Origin: Cladosporium sp. IMV 00045
Lineage: Eukaryota > Ascomycota > Dothideomycetes > Cladosporiales > Cladosporiaceae
Reading direction: 5' to 3'
Length of the DNA: 59,015 bases
Assembly: GCA_001931905.2 (NCBI GenBank)
Contig: MSJI02000788.1
Coordinates: 1-59,015, forward strand
Each line of letters opens with the position of its first letter. Position 1 is the first letter of the stretch. Shown here piece after piece: positions 31,801 to 42,910 of the stretch. A model generated the notes under the pieces. The model had not been told where the DNA came from, did not search any database, and was given only the letters and a program-made list of their open reading frames with translations. Both the position numbers and the translations under genes were made by a program.

Positions 31801-34548
31801 TCAAAGATCGCCGAGACTAAACTCCACCACCATATCTCATCACTAAGGAGTAAAGGCCGGGTCTCATACCGGAAGCTCGTCTCGTCTCGTATGTCTTCTT
31901 GCGCATCCTGCTCTCTGCAGCTAGGCGTTGCATAGGATGTTCTAGGCGCTTGCGTTGTCTATCACACAGAGATCTGATGGATAACCCCCAACGCCCTGAC
32001 TCGAAACAGCGGTTGCGTTCGCCTTGAGGCTTTTCTTCGCATCATATGATTGCAATCAGCGGTCAGAGTCGGATTCGTTCTGCACGGCAAGCTCGTGCTC
32101 GCCAACTGATACAGATCGTCACCTAACATACAGTACAAGGCGCATCATTAGACAAGAAAACCCCGTCGTGATCGATCAAACGGACGGCACCGGGTATAGT
32201 AGTACATGTCTCTTGAGATCGCCACGCATGCAGTACGAACTCCGCAACTATGCATTTTGATTGTCATCGATTTGGCGCTTTTCGCGGTCCTGCAAAGATC
32301 TTGCGTTTCGCCGAAAATACGCTGGCGTTATTAGTCTATGCGTGCCACACATCGCCATCCCAAGGCCGCACGGCGTTCTCGCGGCTGATATGATATACCC
32401 ACCCACACCAGCAAACGGCGTGATGATTTTCCAACCCTCTCTCTCAAAGTTCCGATCCCGAGCTTGCATAAGTTACTACTGCTTGCTCTTTTTCTTCGGT
32501 TGCGCAAGTGCTTCCATTAGGGACAACGGCATGCGTGTCGTCATCTCTGGCTCGACCAATTTTCGTCAGCCCTGAGATCAGCCTCAGCTCAACGCTGGTC
32601 GTCGTAACTCGTACAGCGACTCACTGGTAAAAGCCAGGGCAGGGATCAGGACATGTATGAACATCACCCAGTGCCGCACCACGCATCCGTCTCACATCTC
32701 TTATTTCGACTAATAGCCCGAAGTTTACACTCTCTGCAACCCCGCGTTTTCACCAACAATTTCCTTCCAAACCTGCATGCATCGCTCTACGATATGTGGG
32801 TAGTCTCGTGAGATCCGCGGGTGAGCCCCTCGTGGCACCCATACGAGCTATACTAAACTATTGTAAACACACAAAGCTAGCAGCCAGCGCCAAGCAAGGC
32901 GGTCAAAGGGCTCTGCCTCGGCCTCTCTTTCTTGGAAGAAGCACAGGACTTACCAAACGTCGCTACCAATTGCATTATTCAGACGCACGAGATTTCGCCG
33001 CAAGCATGGTGTAGTTTGGTTGTGTCGCCCAACGGTTCACAGCACTATACCTACGACTCCATGTACTTCAGGACATATTGCGGATTCTAAGGGTCGGAGT
33101 TACTGAATCGATGGGCAGGGCGTCTTCCGTTTCCCTCCCGGTTGAGGTTCGCCTTTCATGCATGAAGATTATCTCATCACGAGGACGACTGCGTTTCCTG
33201 CTGGCATCATCGTCCGTTATCGTTCGCATCAGAGTGTCCCCTTTTCCTGAGGTATAACGAAATCATCACTGCCGCATAACACCTCATGATATAGCATGGC
33301 ATCCATGCAGTCATATCTGGTATCCTTGACTATCTCCTGCGATCCTGGTACAGCCGAAAGTCCTGCCGACCAGCCGCATTACTTGCGATACTATGATGCA
33401 GAAGACCTTGCTTTGTTAGTATGACATGATTCCGGACAGTCAAGCCCAGACGCCCCGAACGAATGCACCGCTCTTGTGGTCACCCGCCTGTGGCGTTTAC
33501 CATCATTCGCAAAACCGTGCATGCGTCCTTTCGATTGAGCTGGGTTTGCATAAGCGTAATAGATATATCATGCGCTCCTGAATCTGTGGTGCACAGCAGA
33601 TGATATCGTCAGATACAACCGGGGAAGCCAGGCATGCTGCCGCACCTAGAAGCCGACTGCTTCGTGATCACAGTGAGTGAGTGTCATGAACAAGTCTGGA
33701 CAAGGGTACTTCACTTTGACCGGGTCCGCTCCCCGACCATGTCTCTTTGATATAAGGCGCACGGCATGTGCTATCACTGCGGCGTGATATATCTGTGGCA
33801 TAGCAGCACATGCGTTTGAGACTGGCAGTCGGCTTGTTTACTTGATCTATTCGCGGCAGTAGTGACAAAGTGATGATTTCCACCGGCCCATGCATCGAGC
33901 TTCGTGCAGGAGTCTAGACCAGTATGCTTGCTTGGTAAGACGACATCGCTACTCGTTCCTTACGTTGTTGCTTAACTGCAACACTAATCGCCATGTAGGC
34001 AGTGGCCTCGACGCTGGATTAACCTGATCGCGCCTCTTGTTTCGTGAGCATGTGCAGCAAGCTAGCGATTGTGCCATATGGGAAATTGTCTAAGGTACCT
34101 TCAGTTCGATCACGCTCTTCGAGAAGTATCGAGTCCAACATCTGGGTTGTTTATCGGTCTCCGTTCTCCGCATACACATGATGTGATTGGAGATGACGAT
34201 GTCTACCATACGAAGAGTTCGATTGGTAGTGGGGGTCTCTGCTCTATATAATGAATCCAAGGACTCACTCGTCTATCTAAAGAACGCCAGCCTGAGTCTG
34301 TCCGTGGGCTGTTAGAAACATCCTATGATCTCGGGTGGAAGGCCGGAGAGGCAAATGATGATGCTTGCGATTGACGAGGACGACGACGGATCAATTTCGA
34401 GACATCAGCTATCGAAGCACATGTAATAATATTCATTTGAACCATCGTCTGACCCATCATCGAACCAACTACTCGAATCGACCATATATAGGAGTCTTAA
34501 ATTGATACAAAACATTGCAACTCTGGTAAAAGCCATTACGGTCCCCAA

Positions 34549-34559
34549 GGGTTAGGGTT
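34549..34559 (+). promoter_or_regulatory. Telobox in the uL15m promoter
   Basis: GGGTTAGGGTT, containing TTAGGGTT (AACCCTAA on the other strand), lies 119-129 bp upstream of the ribosomal protein start. Teloboxes bound by Tbf1-like Myb factors are known in promoters of ribosomal protein genes in several fungi; use here is inferred. Confidence 0.5.
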
Positions 34560-34677
34560 GGTGTTAGATTTCGACAATCTTAGACTCTCGGGCGATCCCG
34601 TCCAAAGAATCTCGACTTCAAGCATCAGACAACGCCGCGACAGAGGGCATTGCGACCAGCGCCATCTCATCGCCAAC

Positions 34678-35660
34678 ATGCCTCCCAGATTACAGCTGCT
34701 CAACAGAGCAGTGAGGGTGGTTCCCCAAAAAGCCTACCAACCCGCTGCGCCATTCCTCTATCCCTTCCTAAACCAACAACAGCGCCCGGCCTCCATTCTC
34801 TCCTCCCTTTCCGACACCCAGGGAGCCTACAACCACCGCATTCGTCGCGGCCGTGGTCCCAGTTCAGGCAAGGGCAAAACTTCCGGAAGAGGCCACAAGG
34901 GTCAGAAGCAGCATGGAAAGGTCCCTTTCGGATTCCAGGGTGGTCAGACGCCCGAGGAGGTCGTACACGGAGAGAGAGGTTTCGATAACCAGTTCGTCGT
35001 CCTCCAGAAGACATGAAGAAGTAGAGCAGCCCCACTGACAATGCGAACAGCTTCTCGGTTGAAATGAGCCCTGTCAACCTGAACCGCATCCAGGAGTGGA
35101 TCAACGCCGGCCGCCTCGACCCGACCAAGCCCATCACACTGAAAGAGCTGGACAAGAGCAGGTGCATCCACGGCGTAAAAGACGGCGTCAAGCTGCTCGC
35201 GCGCGGCAAGGAAGAGCTCAAGACGCCGATCAACATCGTGGTCTCGCGCGCCAGCGCCGAAGCCATCAACGCCGTCGAGAAGCTCGGCGGCACCGTCACC
35301 ACCCGCTACTACACCAAATTCGCCGTCCGCCAGATCAGAAAGGGCCACATGGACCCCATCCACTCGCTGCAGAGCCGCATCCAGATGGCGCCCGTGGGCG
35401 ACGAGGGAGCCGAAGCGGCCGCCGAGGCCATGCACATGGAGAGGATCAAGTACCCCTACAGACTGCCGGACCCGACGAGCAGAAAGGACTTGGAGTACTA
35501 CCGCGACTCGGCTCACAGGGGTTACCTGTCGCACACGGTGGAGGAGGGTCATGGTCCTTCGCTTTTCTTCAAGACGCCCGGCGCTGGTCGCGTGGACGCT
35601 CGCAAGGTCGCGAGCAAGGGTGGTAAGAACATCGTCAAGGCCCAGAACAGGGTTTGGTAG
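34678..35660 (+). CDS. MRPL10: Mitochondrial large-subunit ribosomal protein uL15m
   Basis: Exons 34678-34991 and 35051-35660 (59-bp intron, donor GTTCGT, branch-like CACTGAC, CAG acceptor) give 307 residues. After a basic mitochondrial-type leader comes the uL15 glycine/arginine-rich loop: RIRRGRGPSSGKGKTSGRGH, then FGFQGGQTPEEVVHGERGFDN. The splice joins GFDN to HFSVEMSPVNLNRIQEWINAG, keeping the conserved block that binds 23S-type rRNA and guides assembly. The globular part with INIVVSRASAEAINAVEKLGG matches the C-terminal uL15 fold. A fungal mitochondrial extension of some 120 residues follows. Yeast MRPL10 encodes the counterpart. The first ATG was taken. The frame reads on past the donor to a stop at 35014-35016, so splicing is required. 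Confidence 0.92.
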
Positions 35661-36421
35661 ATGTGTGCTGTTTCTATGTAACTATCATGCTGTGGATATA
35701 CAATGTACAATATTTTAGGAAGACTCTTGCAGGAGACCTCCCGCTGTTTGTGGCATTGTGAGTTGCAGTCCATCACCTTTTTGTGTGAATCTGGGAGACG
35801 TTGACATTGGCAACAATAGAATCCGTCTTTTTCTCTCCAGTGACAGGCATGCATGGTAGCTAAGCCTGGGCTATTACCATCCCCCAAACGACGGCAATTG
35901 ATTGATTGAAGTGTCAGCGCAAAGACCTTCAGTTGTTCATGATTGGACATGAGCGGTCGGAGAGTCACCCAGATCCTGAGAAAGAACCGGCCTTCGAATA
36001 ACCTTCTGAGCATGAAAAGAATTGCCGTTCGGTGTCTCTATTCGCATTGACATGCTTGTTGGAAGCAAGCATCGATACTGTGATCATGCCGTGTCTGGTC
36101 GATTCACGACGTGAGCGTCATTTACGTCTGCCGCAAACATAGCAGAAGCACCGGTTTCTTGATTGGATTGCTCCTTGTGTGCTCGACGATGACTCCTCCA
36201 TACTATATCGTCCGGTTGCACACATGCCCAGATAGCAATCTATTTGCACAGTATGGACTACAAACATGATCAGACAATACAGAGACCGAACAGTCACTCT
36301 TGACTCACTAATACTGTTTGGCAACCACATAGAAGCAGAAATACATACCTTCGCTATTCCATTCACCCAGATCCTAACTCAGATCCTCACTCCAGCGACA
36401 ACAGTACATTGAAACCCACCA
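35661..36421. other. Intergenic between uL15m and the acidic-tailed protein
   Basis: 0.76 kb. Only a minus frame antisense to the uL15m end (35549-36013) and short frames; none looks coding. Expected to hold the uL15m 3' UTR and the next promoter. Confidence 0.5.
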
Positions 36422-37072
36422 ATGCCGAAATCATCAAAAGCCAAACGCAAAAAGGCCCCCCCAGCCAAACCGCCTTCCCAACAACGAAACGATGGCGTCC
36501 AGCCCGTCTCAACCCAGGGCAAACAACTCTCCAAAGACGCAAAAGGCACCATCGATACCACCGTCCCCGAACAAGAAAGAAATCAACTTCAACTCCCGCA
36601 TGAAACTTCCCCTTCGCAATTTCAAAATCCCGTTCCATCCACAGGCAACGAAACCCAACAACTGAACCCATCCTCATCCAACCGACCAAAAACAAACGCG
36701 AAAGACCTCTACACCACCCGCTCGAAATGGCTGAAAGACTCCCAACTCTACTCCCCAACACTCCAAGACGATCCGCAATACTTCGCACCAGCAACCAAAA
36801 CTAAGGCACCACAACCGCTTCCTTTGTCAAACGATCAATCCACCCAACCCTCCAAACCCTTCAAAACCGAAGGACACCGCTCCCCGAACTCTCTAGAGAC
36901 AGTAGACGTGCACTCCTCCGACTCGTCCACGTACGACATCATCGACGCGCGCGAGGTGGAGAGGTCGTTGTTCGATCCGGAGGGGATGGTTGTTGCGAAG
37001 AGCGGGTTGGAGGGGGAGTCGGATTTTGAGGTTTTGAGTGATGAGGACGATTTTGATGATGAGTATATCTAG
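36422..37072 (+). CDS. Small hypothetical protein, basic start and acidic end
   Basis: A 216-residue single-exon protein that I do not recognise. It starts with a strongly basic stretch (MPKSSKAKRKKAPPAK), which could be a nuclear or nucleolar signal. It continues with Gln/Ser/Thr/Pro-rich disorder and has a more ordered-looking segment at about 95-120 (DLYTTRSKWLKDSQLYSPTL). It closes with acidic clusters (SSDSSTYDIIDAREVERSLF, DFEVLSDEDDFDDEYI). Low complexity and lack of Cys point to an intrinsically disordered protein. The WLKDSQLYSP part is the best candidate for a conserved peptide. It is convergent with the sulfide:quinone oxidoreductase gene. Coding status rests on frame length and composition only. 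Confidence 0.6.
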   Translation: MPKSSKAKRKKAPPAKPPSQQRNDGVQPVSTQGKQLSKDAKGTIDTTVPEQERNQLQLPHETSPSQFQNPVPSTGNETQQLNPSSSNRPKTNAKDLYTTRSKWLKDSQLYSPTLQDDPQYFAPATKTKAPQPLPLSNDQSTQPSKPFKTEGHRSPNSLETVDVHSSDSSTYDIIDAREVERSLFDPEGMVVAKSGLEGESDFEVLSDEDDFDDEYI

Positions 37073-37665
37073 GGATGAGGGAGGGGGGAGAAGAGGGAGT
37101 GAGAGGAGTGTGTTTCGGGAGGAGAGATCATTTTGTTGTGTAGTGTTGTGATGAGAAGAATCTGCCATGAATTGGATCTGCTGGCTTCTGGTTTTTGTTT
37201 TTTTCTTCCGAAACGCGTTGATGCCTACTTAAGGAGTCCTTTTTATTTTTTTGGCTTGTGTTATTCCTGTCATTGTTATGTATCCAGTACGCAAGCTACG
37301 AATTGGAACTGACTGAAAAAGGTCTTTTCGACCTCGTAGTCGCGAGTCGCTGTGAGCACTTCCGTCTTGACGGCAGGAGATGGCGGCGTAAGAGGGTGCG
37401 TCTGCCCATCAATCGAGGCAAGACGATTCGAAGAACGACCGCAGACTCGTGTGTACTGGTAAGTTCACTGTACTTTCATTTCTTCCTTTCCCTTTGGGTT
37501 CTGCTACTTTTACATACATGATTTTTGTCTTTTTCTTTAACAAAGGTCGATTTCTTTTGCGAGAAACAAAAGAAAAGCATCCAGCATCGGTTTGGAGACA
37601 AACCGGTCAACCTAGCCCGAGTCGCAACAACTACATTGATCTCTCAACTCAACCAAACATCAAGC
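37073..37665. other. Convergent 3' regions, T-rich
   Basis: 0.6 kb with several T-runs (TTTTTGTTTTTTTCTTCC near 37193, TTTTTATTTTTTTGG near 37239), as expected of 3' UTRs. No gene seen. Confidence 0.5.
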
Positions 37666-39057
37666 TCAATCAGTCCATCCCTTCGGGCCACCCCAGTTTC
37701 CCTTCAGATGCGCGGTCTTGTAAACCCAAGGAAAGAAGTCCTTCTTCAAATGATAGAAAGCCCTCCTGGGCACCGCTTGATCGATGCCGAACATTTCACC
37801 AAAAGTCTCCTTCGGCACGCCCCCGTACTTGAACTCCGCCAGCATCACCTTGCCGTACTCCGTCAGCAGCGGGCACGACGTGTAGCCGTCGTAGCGCGCC
37901 TCCGGCTCGTAGCCTTGCTGGCTGCGCAGGATGTTGGACACCAGCACGGGCGCTTGGGAGGTGATGGCTGCGACGGTCTTGGACGTGGGCAGGGAGGAGG
38001 CGTCGCCTGCCGACCAGACGTTGGGGAATTTCTTGTGCTGCGTCGTGAAGTCGTCGACGTCGACGTAGCCTGCGGGATTCGCCAGGGGCGAGGAGGAGAG
38101 GAAAGCGTGCGGCTTGTTTTTCGGCGCCACGTGCAGGAAGTCGAATTTCTTCTTCACAGGCTCGGGGTTGTTCGCCTGCGTAAAAACAGCCGTCTGCCCG
38201 TCCTCCTCGATCGCGACGAGATCGTGCTGGAACAGGCCTTGCACTCCGCGCGCCTTCCGGATCTCCTCCAGCGCGGCGCTGTACTTCGGCACACCGAACA
38301 TGGCTGGCAGGCCCGTGGCAAAGTCAACTGTGATGGCAGATTTGCCCGCGCCTGCTTCGGGAGTGAACGTGCCGGCCTGCTTCCACGCGTCCGTGGCGAG
38401 CCACATGATCTTCTGCGGCGCGCCGGCGCACTTCACCACGCCCGCGGGCTGGGTGAAAATCGCATGGCCGGCGGAGAAGTTGGCGATGCTGCGGGATGCT
38501 TTGTCGCAGTACCTGTAATCGTAGATCGTTGAGACGAGGGAGTGGCGATCCTCAAGCGCGTCGCCCAGGTTCTTGACACTGCCGAAGTCGAGGGAAATTC
38601 CAGGTGCGACGACGAGGTGCTCGTAGGCGAGTTGCTGGCCGTCGGTAAGGGTGAGGGCATTCTGCTCAGGGGTGAAAGTGGCGGCGCCGGTGTTGTAGAA
38701 TTTCAATTTGGGGTCGAAGATGCTTTTCATGGGGAGGCGGAGGTCTTGTTTGTCCTTAAGACCACCACCTACGAGAGTCCAGCCCGGTTGGTAGTGGTGC
38801 CATTCGGATGGGTCGACGATGGCGATGTCGTTTTCCTTGAAGCCGCCGCGGCGGAGGAGCTGGTGGCTGATTGCTGTGCCGGCGGAGCCTCCGCCAATAA
38901 CGACGATTTTGTGGTTGCGAGCGGGAGATGTTACTGGTGCTGCCGCGGCTTTTGGCGCCGCTGCGGGTGTTGCTGGTGTTGGCGCTGCCGTTGCGAATGT
39001 TCTGAGTGCTGTTTTTGTGATGGCCTGGTGTTGCCTGAGGGGGTTGAGGCGCAGCAT
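37666..39057 (-). CDS. Mitochondrial sulfide:quinone oxidoreductase
   Basis: Flavoprotein of 463 residues, no intron. It oxidises hydrogen sulfide and passes electrons to ubiquinone in the inner mitochondrial membrane, the role of fission yeast Hmt2 and animal SQOR. An Ala/Pro/Thr-rich mitochondrial leader (about 45 residues) precedes the FAD-binding Rossmann motif IVVIGGGSAGTAISHQLL. Downstream are HYQPGWTLVGGG, the VVKCAGAPQKIMWL block with one catalytic Cys, the second FAD motif FPNVWSAGDASSLPTSKT, and GYTSCPLLTEYGK with the other redox Cys. The C-terminal amphipathic helix (FFPWVYKTAHLKG) would anchor it to the membrane. The start at 39057 was preferred to an in-frame ATG at 39111 because it begins the presequence MLRLNPLRQHQAITKTALR. 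Confidence 0.92.
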   Translation of the reverse strand: MLRLNPLRQHQAITKTALRTFATAAPTPATPAAAPKAAAAPVTSPARNHKIVVIGGGSAGTAISHQLLRRGGFKENDIAIVDPSEWHHYQPGWTLVGGGLKDKQDLRLPMKSIFDPKLKFYNTGAATFTPEQNALTLTDGQQLAYEHLVVAPGISLDFGSVKNLGDALEDRHSLVSTIYDYRYCDKASRSIANFSAGHAIFTQPAGVVKCAGAPQKIMWLATDAWKQAGTFTPEAGAGKSAITVDFATGLPAMFGVPKYSAALEEIRKARGVQGLFQHDLVAIEEDGQTAVFTQANNPEPVKKKFDFLHVAPKNKPHAFLSSSPLANPAGYVDVDDFTTQHKKFPNVWSAGDASSLPTSKTVAAITSQAPVLVSNILRSQQGYEPEARYDGYTSCPLLTEYGKVMLAEFKYGGVPKETFGEMFGIDQAVPRRAFYHLKKDFFPWVYKTAHLKGNWGGPKGWTD

Positions 39058-40254
39058 TTTCGCCACTGTGATTATGGAGTAGTATGGAGTACTACTTGTA
39101 TGTATACTCAATGTGTTTTGTTTCAGCTGAATAAGCTGAATTGAATTGGATATCAGCGGGTTTAGTCGAGTCTGCTATTTCTCTTCGAATGTTTTAACAA
39201 TAATTATTTTTATTGAGAGATCGACGACCCTTGCTGGATGCAGGGAAAAAGCTCTCCGACGCCGGCGCGAGGGTTTGCGCTAAGGATGACGTGCTTGGAG
39301 GTTTTACTAAAATGGCAATTCAGCGAAACTACTCGCATATATGTATCTGATTGTTGCTGCTCGACTCCTGATATGTAAATTTTAGGAGCTTACGTTTTAT
39401 TTGAATTGATCACGTTATCTTCATCTTTCAATTTCTAAGCAGTGGTGGTGTCCCTGTGAAGAATCGAAGCAATTCGCAGCCTGTAACAGATGCAATAATG
39501 AAGAATATTGAGAGAAATGCTCGAATCGAGATCTAAGCCCAAACATAGGCACAATCTTACGTCCTCGAAATGAGGGTCACACCGTCAATGATTCGCATCA
39601 ACATATGTTTGTTACTCGAAGACAGGATCGACAGGTCACAACTCTTCGTTCACGCTCACGCCAATCCTCAGGTGTGCATGTGCAGCCATCTCCTATACCC
39701 ATTAACAACCATGCGGCATACTCATTGCAAGGTATCGACTGTAAATGTCTCGTGATAGAGCTCTCTGCCTCGCATCAAGACTTCACAGGATTCATTCATT
39801 GTCCGACATCGGATCAACATGGATTCTGGTCTGAATGTTGTACGGCCAGCTCCGAGACAGCACTGCACTTCACCTGCTAGGCCAGAACAGCAATGATCAT
39901 TGCTCTGGAAGAGTTGTGATGCAGTGGTCGCCAAAGGATCATTTCTTGACTCGGAGAGCCGCGTCTGTGTGGTAATTGTAGACCCAGGACTGCATGCCTC
40001 CCAAAGCAGGTCGAATCGTAAGAGGCCGTTGAATCGTCGAGCCCGATTGGCGAGTATACAAGACTGTCCACGCCCGACAGAATGCCATAACGGCTAAAAC
40101 GAAGCGGCTTCCATGCTTTACGAGCTTCGCACTCGCAGGGGTGGTATATGTTCAGCTGCGTGGACCATTCGAGGTCGACACTCACGAGTCTAGAGCCTGG
40201 ACAACATCACGGCATCCGAGTGCAGCCAAGTCCGAGGCTTGTCATGCTCGGCCA
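39058..40254. other. Intergenic, SQR promoter side and 3' side of the cullin-like gene
   Basis: 1.2 kb, partly AT-rich (39150-39220, 39340-39440). Short frames only; no recognisable gene. Confidence 0.5.
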
Positions 40255-40966
40255 TCAAGATGAAGGAAGTCCAATCTCGCTCAAGCTGCTCTTGACATGT
40301 TCCAGGAATACAGGCACACGTTGGTCATGGTCTTCCACGCCAGCGTAGACCCTTCCCATCTCGAACTCCTGTCAAAGCAGCCAGTAACTCGTCACAATCA
40401 CTCGCAGAATTCTCCGACTCCTGGCCCGGCCCACTGCCAATCACGACCATTTGTTTCCAACGAATCATGTGAAGATCCCACACCGAGTACACAACAGGCC
40501 TGCCTCGTCGACCGCCACCGCGCTGCTCATCCAGTTCCCGCAAAATCCAAGTCCGATCGAGAGGCGAGAAGAGATGGGTGTTAATTCTCGCCAAAGCACG
40601 GTACAGCTTCCACTGCGTTGCGTAGGACTCCACAATCGAATATTCTCTGTTCGAAGCGTCCGCAGCAGTTTCGAGAATCTCTCCTCGGGCATCTTCGCAA
40701 TGCTTCTGAAGCAGTTCGCCTAGAAAATCGTAGAGTTTCTCTGCGTGGTGCTTTGCGACGACGTCGTGAATGACAGAGTAGATGATCATGTAAGCGTCGT
40801 GGCCGATTGTGAGTTTGTCGGTCGAGTCTTCTTGTTCTTTGATCGCCGCCATTAGTCCGTGAATGCGCGCTTTGATCCATGATAGAGTGTCGTCTGGGTT
40901 GGTGCGGGTTTGTTGTGCTGACGGTGGTTTTGGCACGGTGAAGATGATGTGTGGTCGTGAGGCCAT
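40255..40966 (-). CDS. Short protein resembling the cullin N-terminal repeats
   Basis: Proposed exons 40966-40445 and 40368-40255 give 211 residues. Without the intron the frame runs to 40325 (213 residues), so both models are possible. I favour splicing because the last exon (EFEMGRVYAGVEDHD...VKSSLSEIGL) looks coding and helical. The pattern matches the start of cullins: TLSWIKARIHGLM, YMIIYSVIHDVVAKHHAEKLYDFLGELL, then YATQWKLYRALARINTHLFSPLDRTWI and VYSVWDLHMIRWKQM, where cullins have the LYxxxYxxC, the hallmark YLxRxWV-like helix and the IYxLxLxxWR motif. A real cullin has about 750 residues with a RING-binding C-terminal half; none is present here or in the next kilobase. It could bind substrate adaptors without forming a ligase. 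A decayed or neofunctionalised copy is possible. Confidence 0.55.
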
Positions 40967-41722
40967 GGTGGGGTGCTGTGAGTTGTTGAGAATAGTTGGG
41001 GTCCTTTTGTGCAGAAGGCAGTCTACTTGTTGGAGTAAGCTATAATAACCAGGCTATTAATCTCCTTTTGGGGCTACCAAGGCAACCACCCAGAGTCGTA
41101 CATGTACATGTATTTGTAGGCAACAGTGTCTCCCCACTCCTGCTTCATGCGCTTTGTCGTCATATCTCCGAGGAGTACATGTATAGACGCTATTATCCTA
41201 GTGAGAGACTACATTGAAAGGCTGGATGCTTCTGATTTATGTATGGATAACAAAGCTTTCATGTCTCCAAGTTCCATCGATCTACACGAGGTGTGGTTGT
41301 CCAATAACAGTCGTGGATCAAGAGGAGCTGATGACTCAAACCTTAAGGGTCAACAGAGTCAAAGGACACTAACACTGTGAAGAATTCCGAGAACGACACC
41401 TTCGAAAGATGAGGAAGAAGACGATGTGATCCTGCTTTCACAGATACAATTCAGGCGCTTGATTGGTGCTCTCGGACGGCAGGCGGATGTCATACATGCA
41501 CAACGCTGCCTCGTTTCAATCATACCGCTTCGTTACTCTGTTCTTCTCCGACTTATGGGACTCATGCCGATCATCTGCTCCGTATCATGCCTCTGAGGAG
41601 ATGAAATTGGGTTCTCAGGCGGTTGATCGTTGGTTGCCACCTCGATGCGCTCGCGCTCACGGGCCGCTTTCTCTTCTTCTTTAGCACGGTCAGATAGACG
41701 TCCTTGCAGATCACATCGAATG
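40967..41722. other. Intergenic
   Basis: 0.76 kb with short frames only. Promoter of the cullin-like gene on its left, 3' region of the next membrane protein on its right. Confidence 0.45.
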
Positions 41723-42910
41723 TCACCGACCTTTATAAGCTTCAATAGTTGAGATCACGGGTAGCGTCAACATGAGCAGAGCTAGAATCTGACCATAGCC
41801 CATCTGGTTCTCGTCTTTTCTATTCAGCGAACATGTGATGGCTCCCTGATCGTTGCCATCACCCGGATAGAATTTCCGATCCAACACTAGGGCGATGTCC
41901 AGGAGTGCGAATGCAATCTGAAGCAAGAATACCGTGCAAGGCCCGAGAAAGAAGGCGTAATCCAACGAAGCCCAGAACATTCCCCTCAGCCTGGCATCCA
42001 TTTTCGGCGATAGACTGCGCTTCATAAGACGAGAGCACTGACGAAATCCGGCCCTGGAGCACAAAGGCCATATAACTCTCTTCAGCCAGGCTTGGAACCG
42101 TTTTCGAGTCTCTGGTAGCATCTGCCATACACCCGTCCAAAAAGTCCCAATGATAGGCCAAGTTGAGAAAAAGGCCAATGCGCCTTGATTGATTGGAATC
42201 CCGAGTACGTCTCGCAGGAAGGTGACGAGGACGTAGAAGGATCCGAACGTTTTGTCCGAAAGAGCGATAGAGATTGACAAAAGGATCGCGAAGGTAGAGA
42301 TGATGGCTATTCGAAAGAGCGCCAAAGTTGGATTCTCACGAAAATACCTCCGCAGTGTAACGAGCGCCGCGAGGTGAGAGCTACTCGATAAGCAGCTCAG
42401 GTAGATTATGAGAGTGAAGTGCGCGCTGTGAAAGCGGTTGTAGTAGACGAACCAACCCGTGAGCATGAGGGCAAATCCCGTGACAAGCTGTTGGTCCGCA
42501 AGTGCGAGGATGAGGCGATCTAGGACATTCCTTCGAGATCTGCACCGGCTGAGACTCTCAATGTCCTTGTTCTTGCTGAAAAGGCTATTAAACTTCTTCG
42601 GAAGAAAGGCTGAGTCCGCTTGCAACATCTCGTCCAAGATCGCGACAGCGATAGAGATCGAGGTTGTCAACAGTGCCGTCAAGACATAGGTGATAACGAC
42701 CTATCTTCAATCAGCAGATTACATTGTAGAAGCTGGTGTACCTACGCCTATACCCGCCACGTCCGGATTGCTTTGGCATTCGGAATGTTTGTAATCTCCC
42801 AAATGATCAAGCATCGTCTTAGGGCCCATGCTCGCTGTTTTCAGGAATCTTGAATGAATGGACTCGATTTGCCGAGTGAACAAACTGGGTGAACTTATAT
42901 CTCGAGCCAT
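41723..42910 (-). CDS. Uncharacterised multi-pass membrane protein
   Basis: Exons 42910-42746 and 42700-41723 (45-bp intron, GTAGGT...TAG) give 380 residues. The splice joins NPDVAGIG to VVITYVLTALLTTSISIAVA. At least six hydrophobic segments follow: around residues 55-75, LVTGFALMLTGWFVYY, FTLIIYLSCLSSSSHLAALV, LFRIAIISTFAILLSISIAL, ALAFFSTWPIIGTFWTG, YAFFLGPCTVFLLQIAFALL and ILALLMLTLPVIST. The N-terminal CxxNPDVAGIGV motif before the first helix is a pattern I associate with a large unnamed family in filamentous ascomycetes. No signal peptide. Start choice is uncertain: ATGs at 42829 and 42814 would shorten the N-terminus. Function unknown; an integral membrane protein of the plasma membrane or endomembranes. 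Confidence 0.7.

Larger units (their letters stand above)
25871..34677. other. 8.8-kb region without a recognisable protein gene
   Basis: Only short frames, mostly below 120 codons, overlapping on both strands. The part next to the cyclin gene (26.1-29 kb) is GC-rich with degenerate repeats (AGGT-type at 26120-26180, GCCAGT-type at 26621-26663, GCAA and GAGC units). The part from 29 kb on is less biased. It must include the cyclin promoter and, at its right end, the uL15m promoter with a telobox. Untranslated RNA genes are possible but I could not identify any. Confidence 0.5.

Noticed and set aside
25871..34677. Possible tRNA, 5S rRNA or CRISPR-like arrays in the long empty region
   Set aside because: Scanning for B-box sequences, 5S landmarks and regularly spaced repeats by eye gave nothing convincing; a covariance-model search would be decisive.
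37525..39144. Two long plus frames (335 and 200 codons)
   Set aside because: Antisense to sulfide:quinone oxidoreductase; Val/Arg/Gly-rich composition without motifs.
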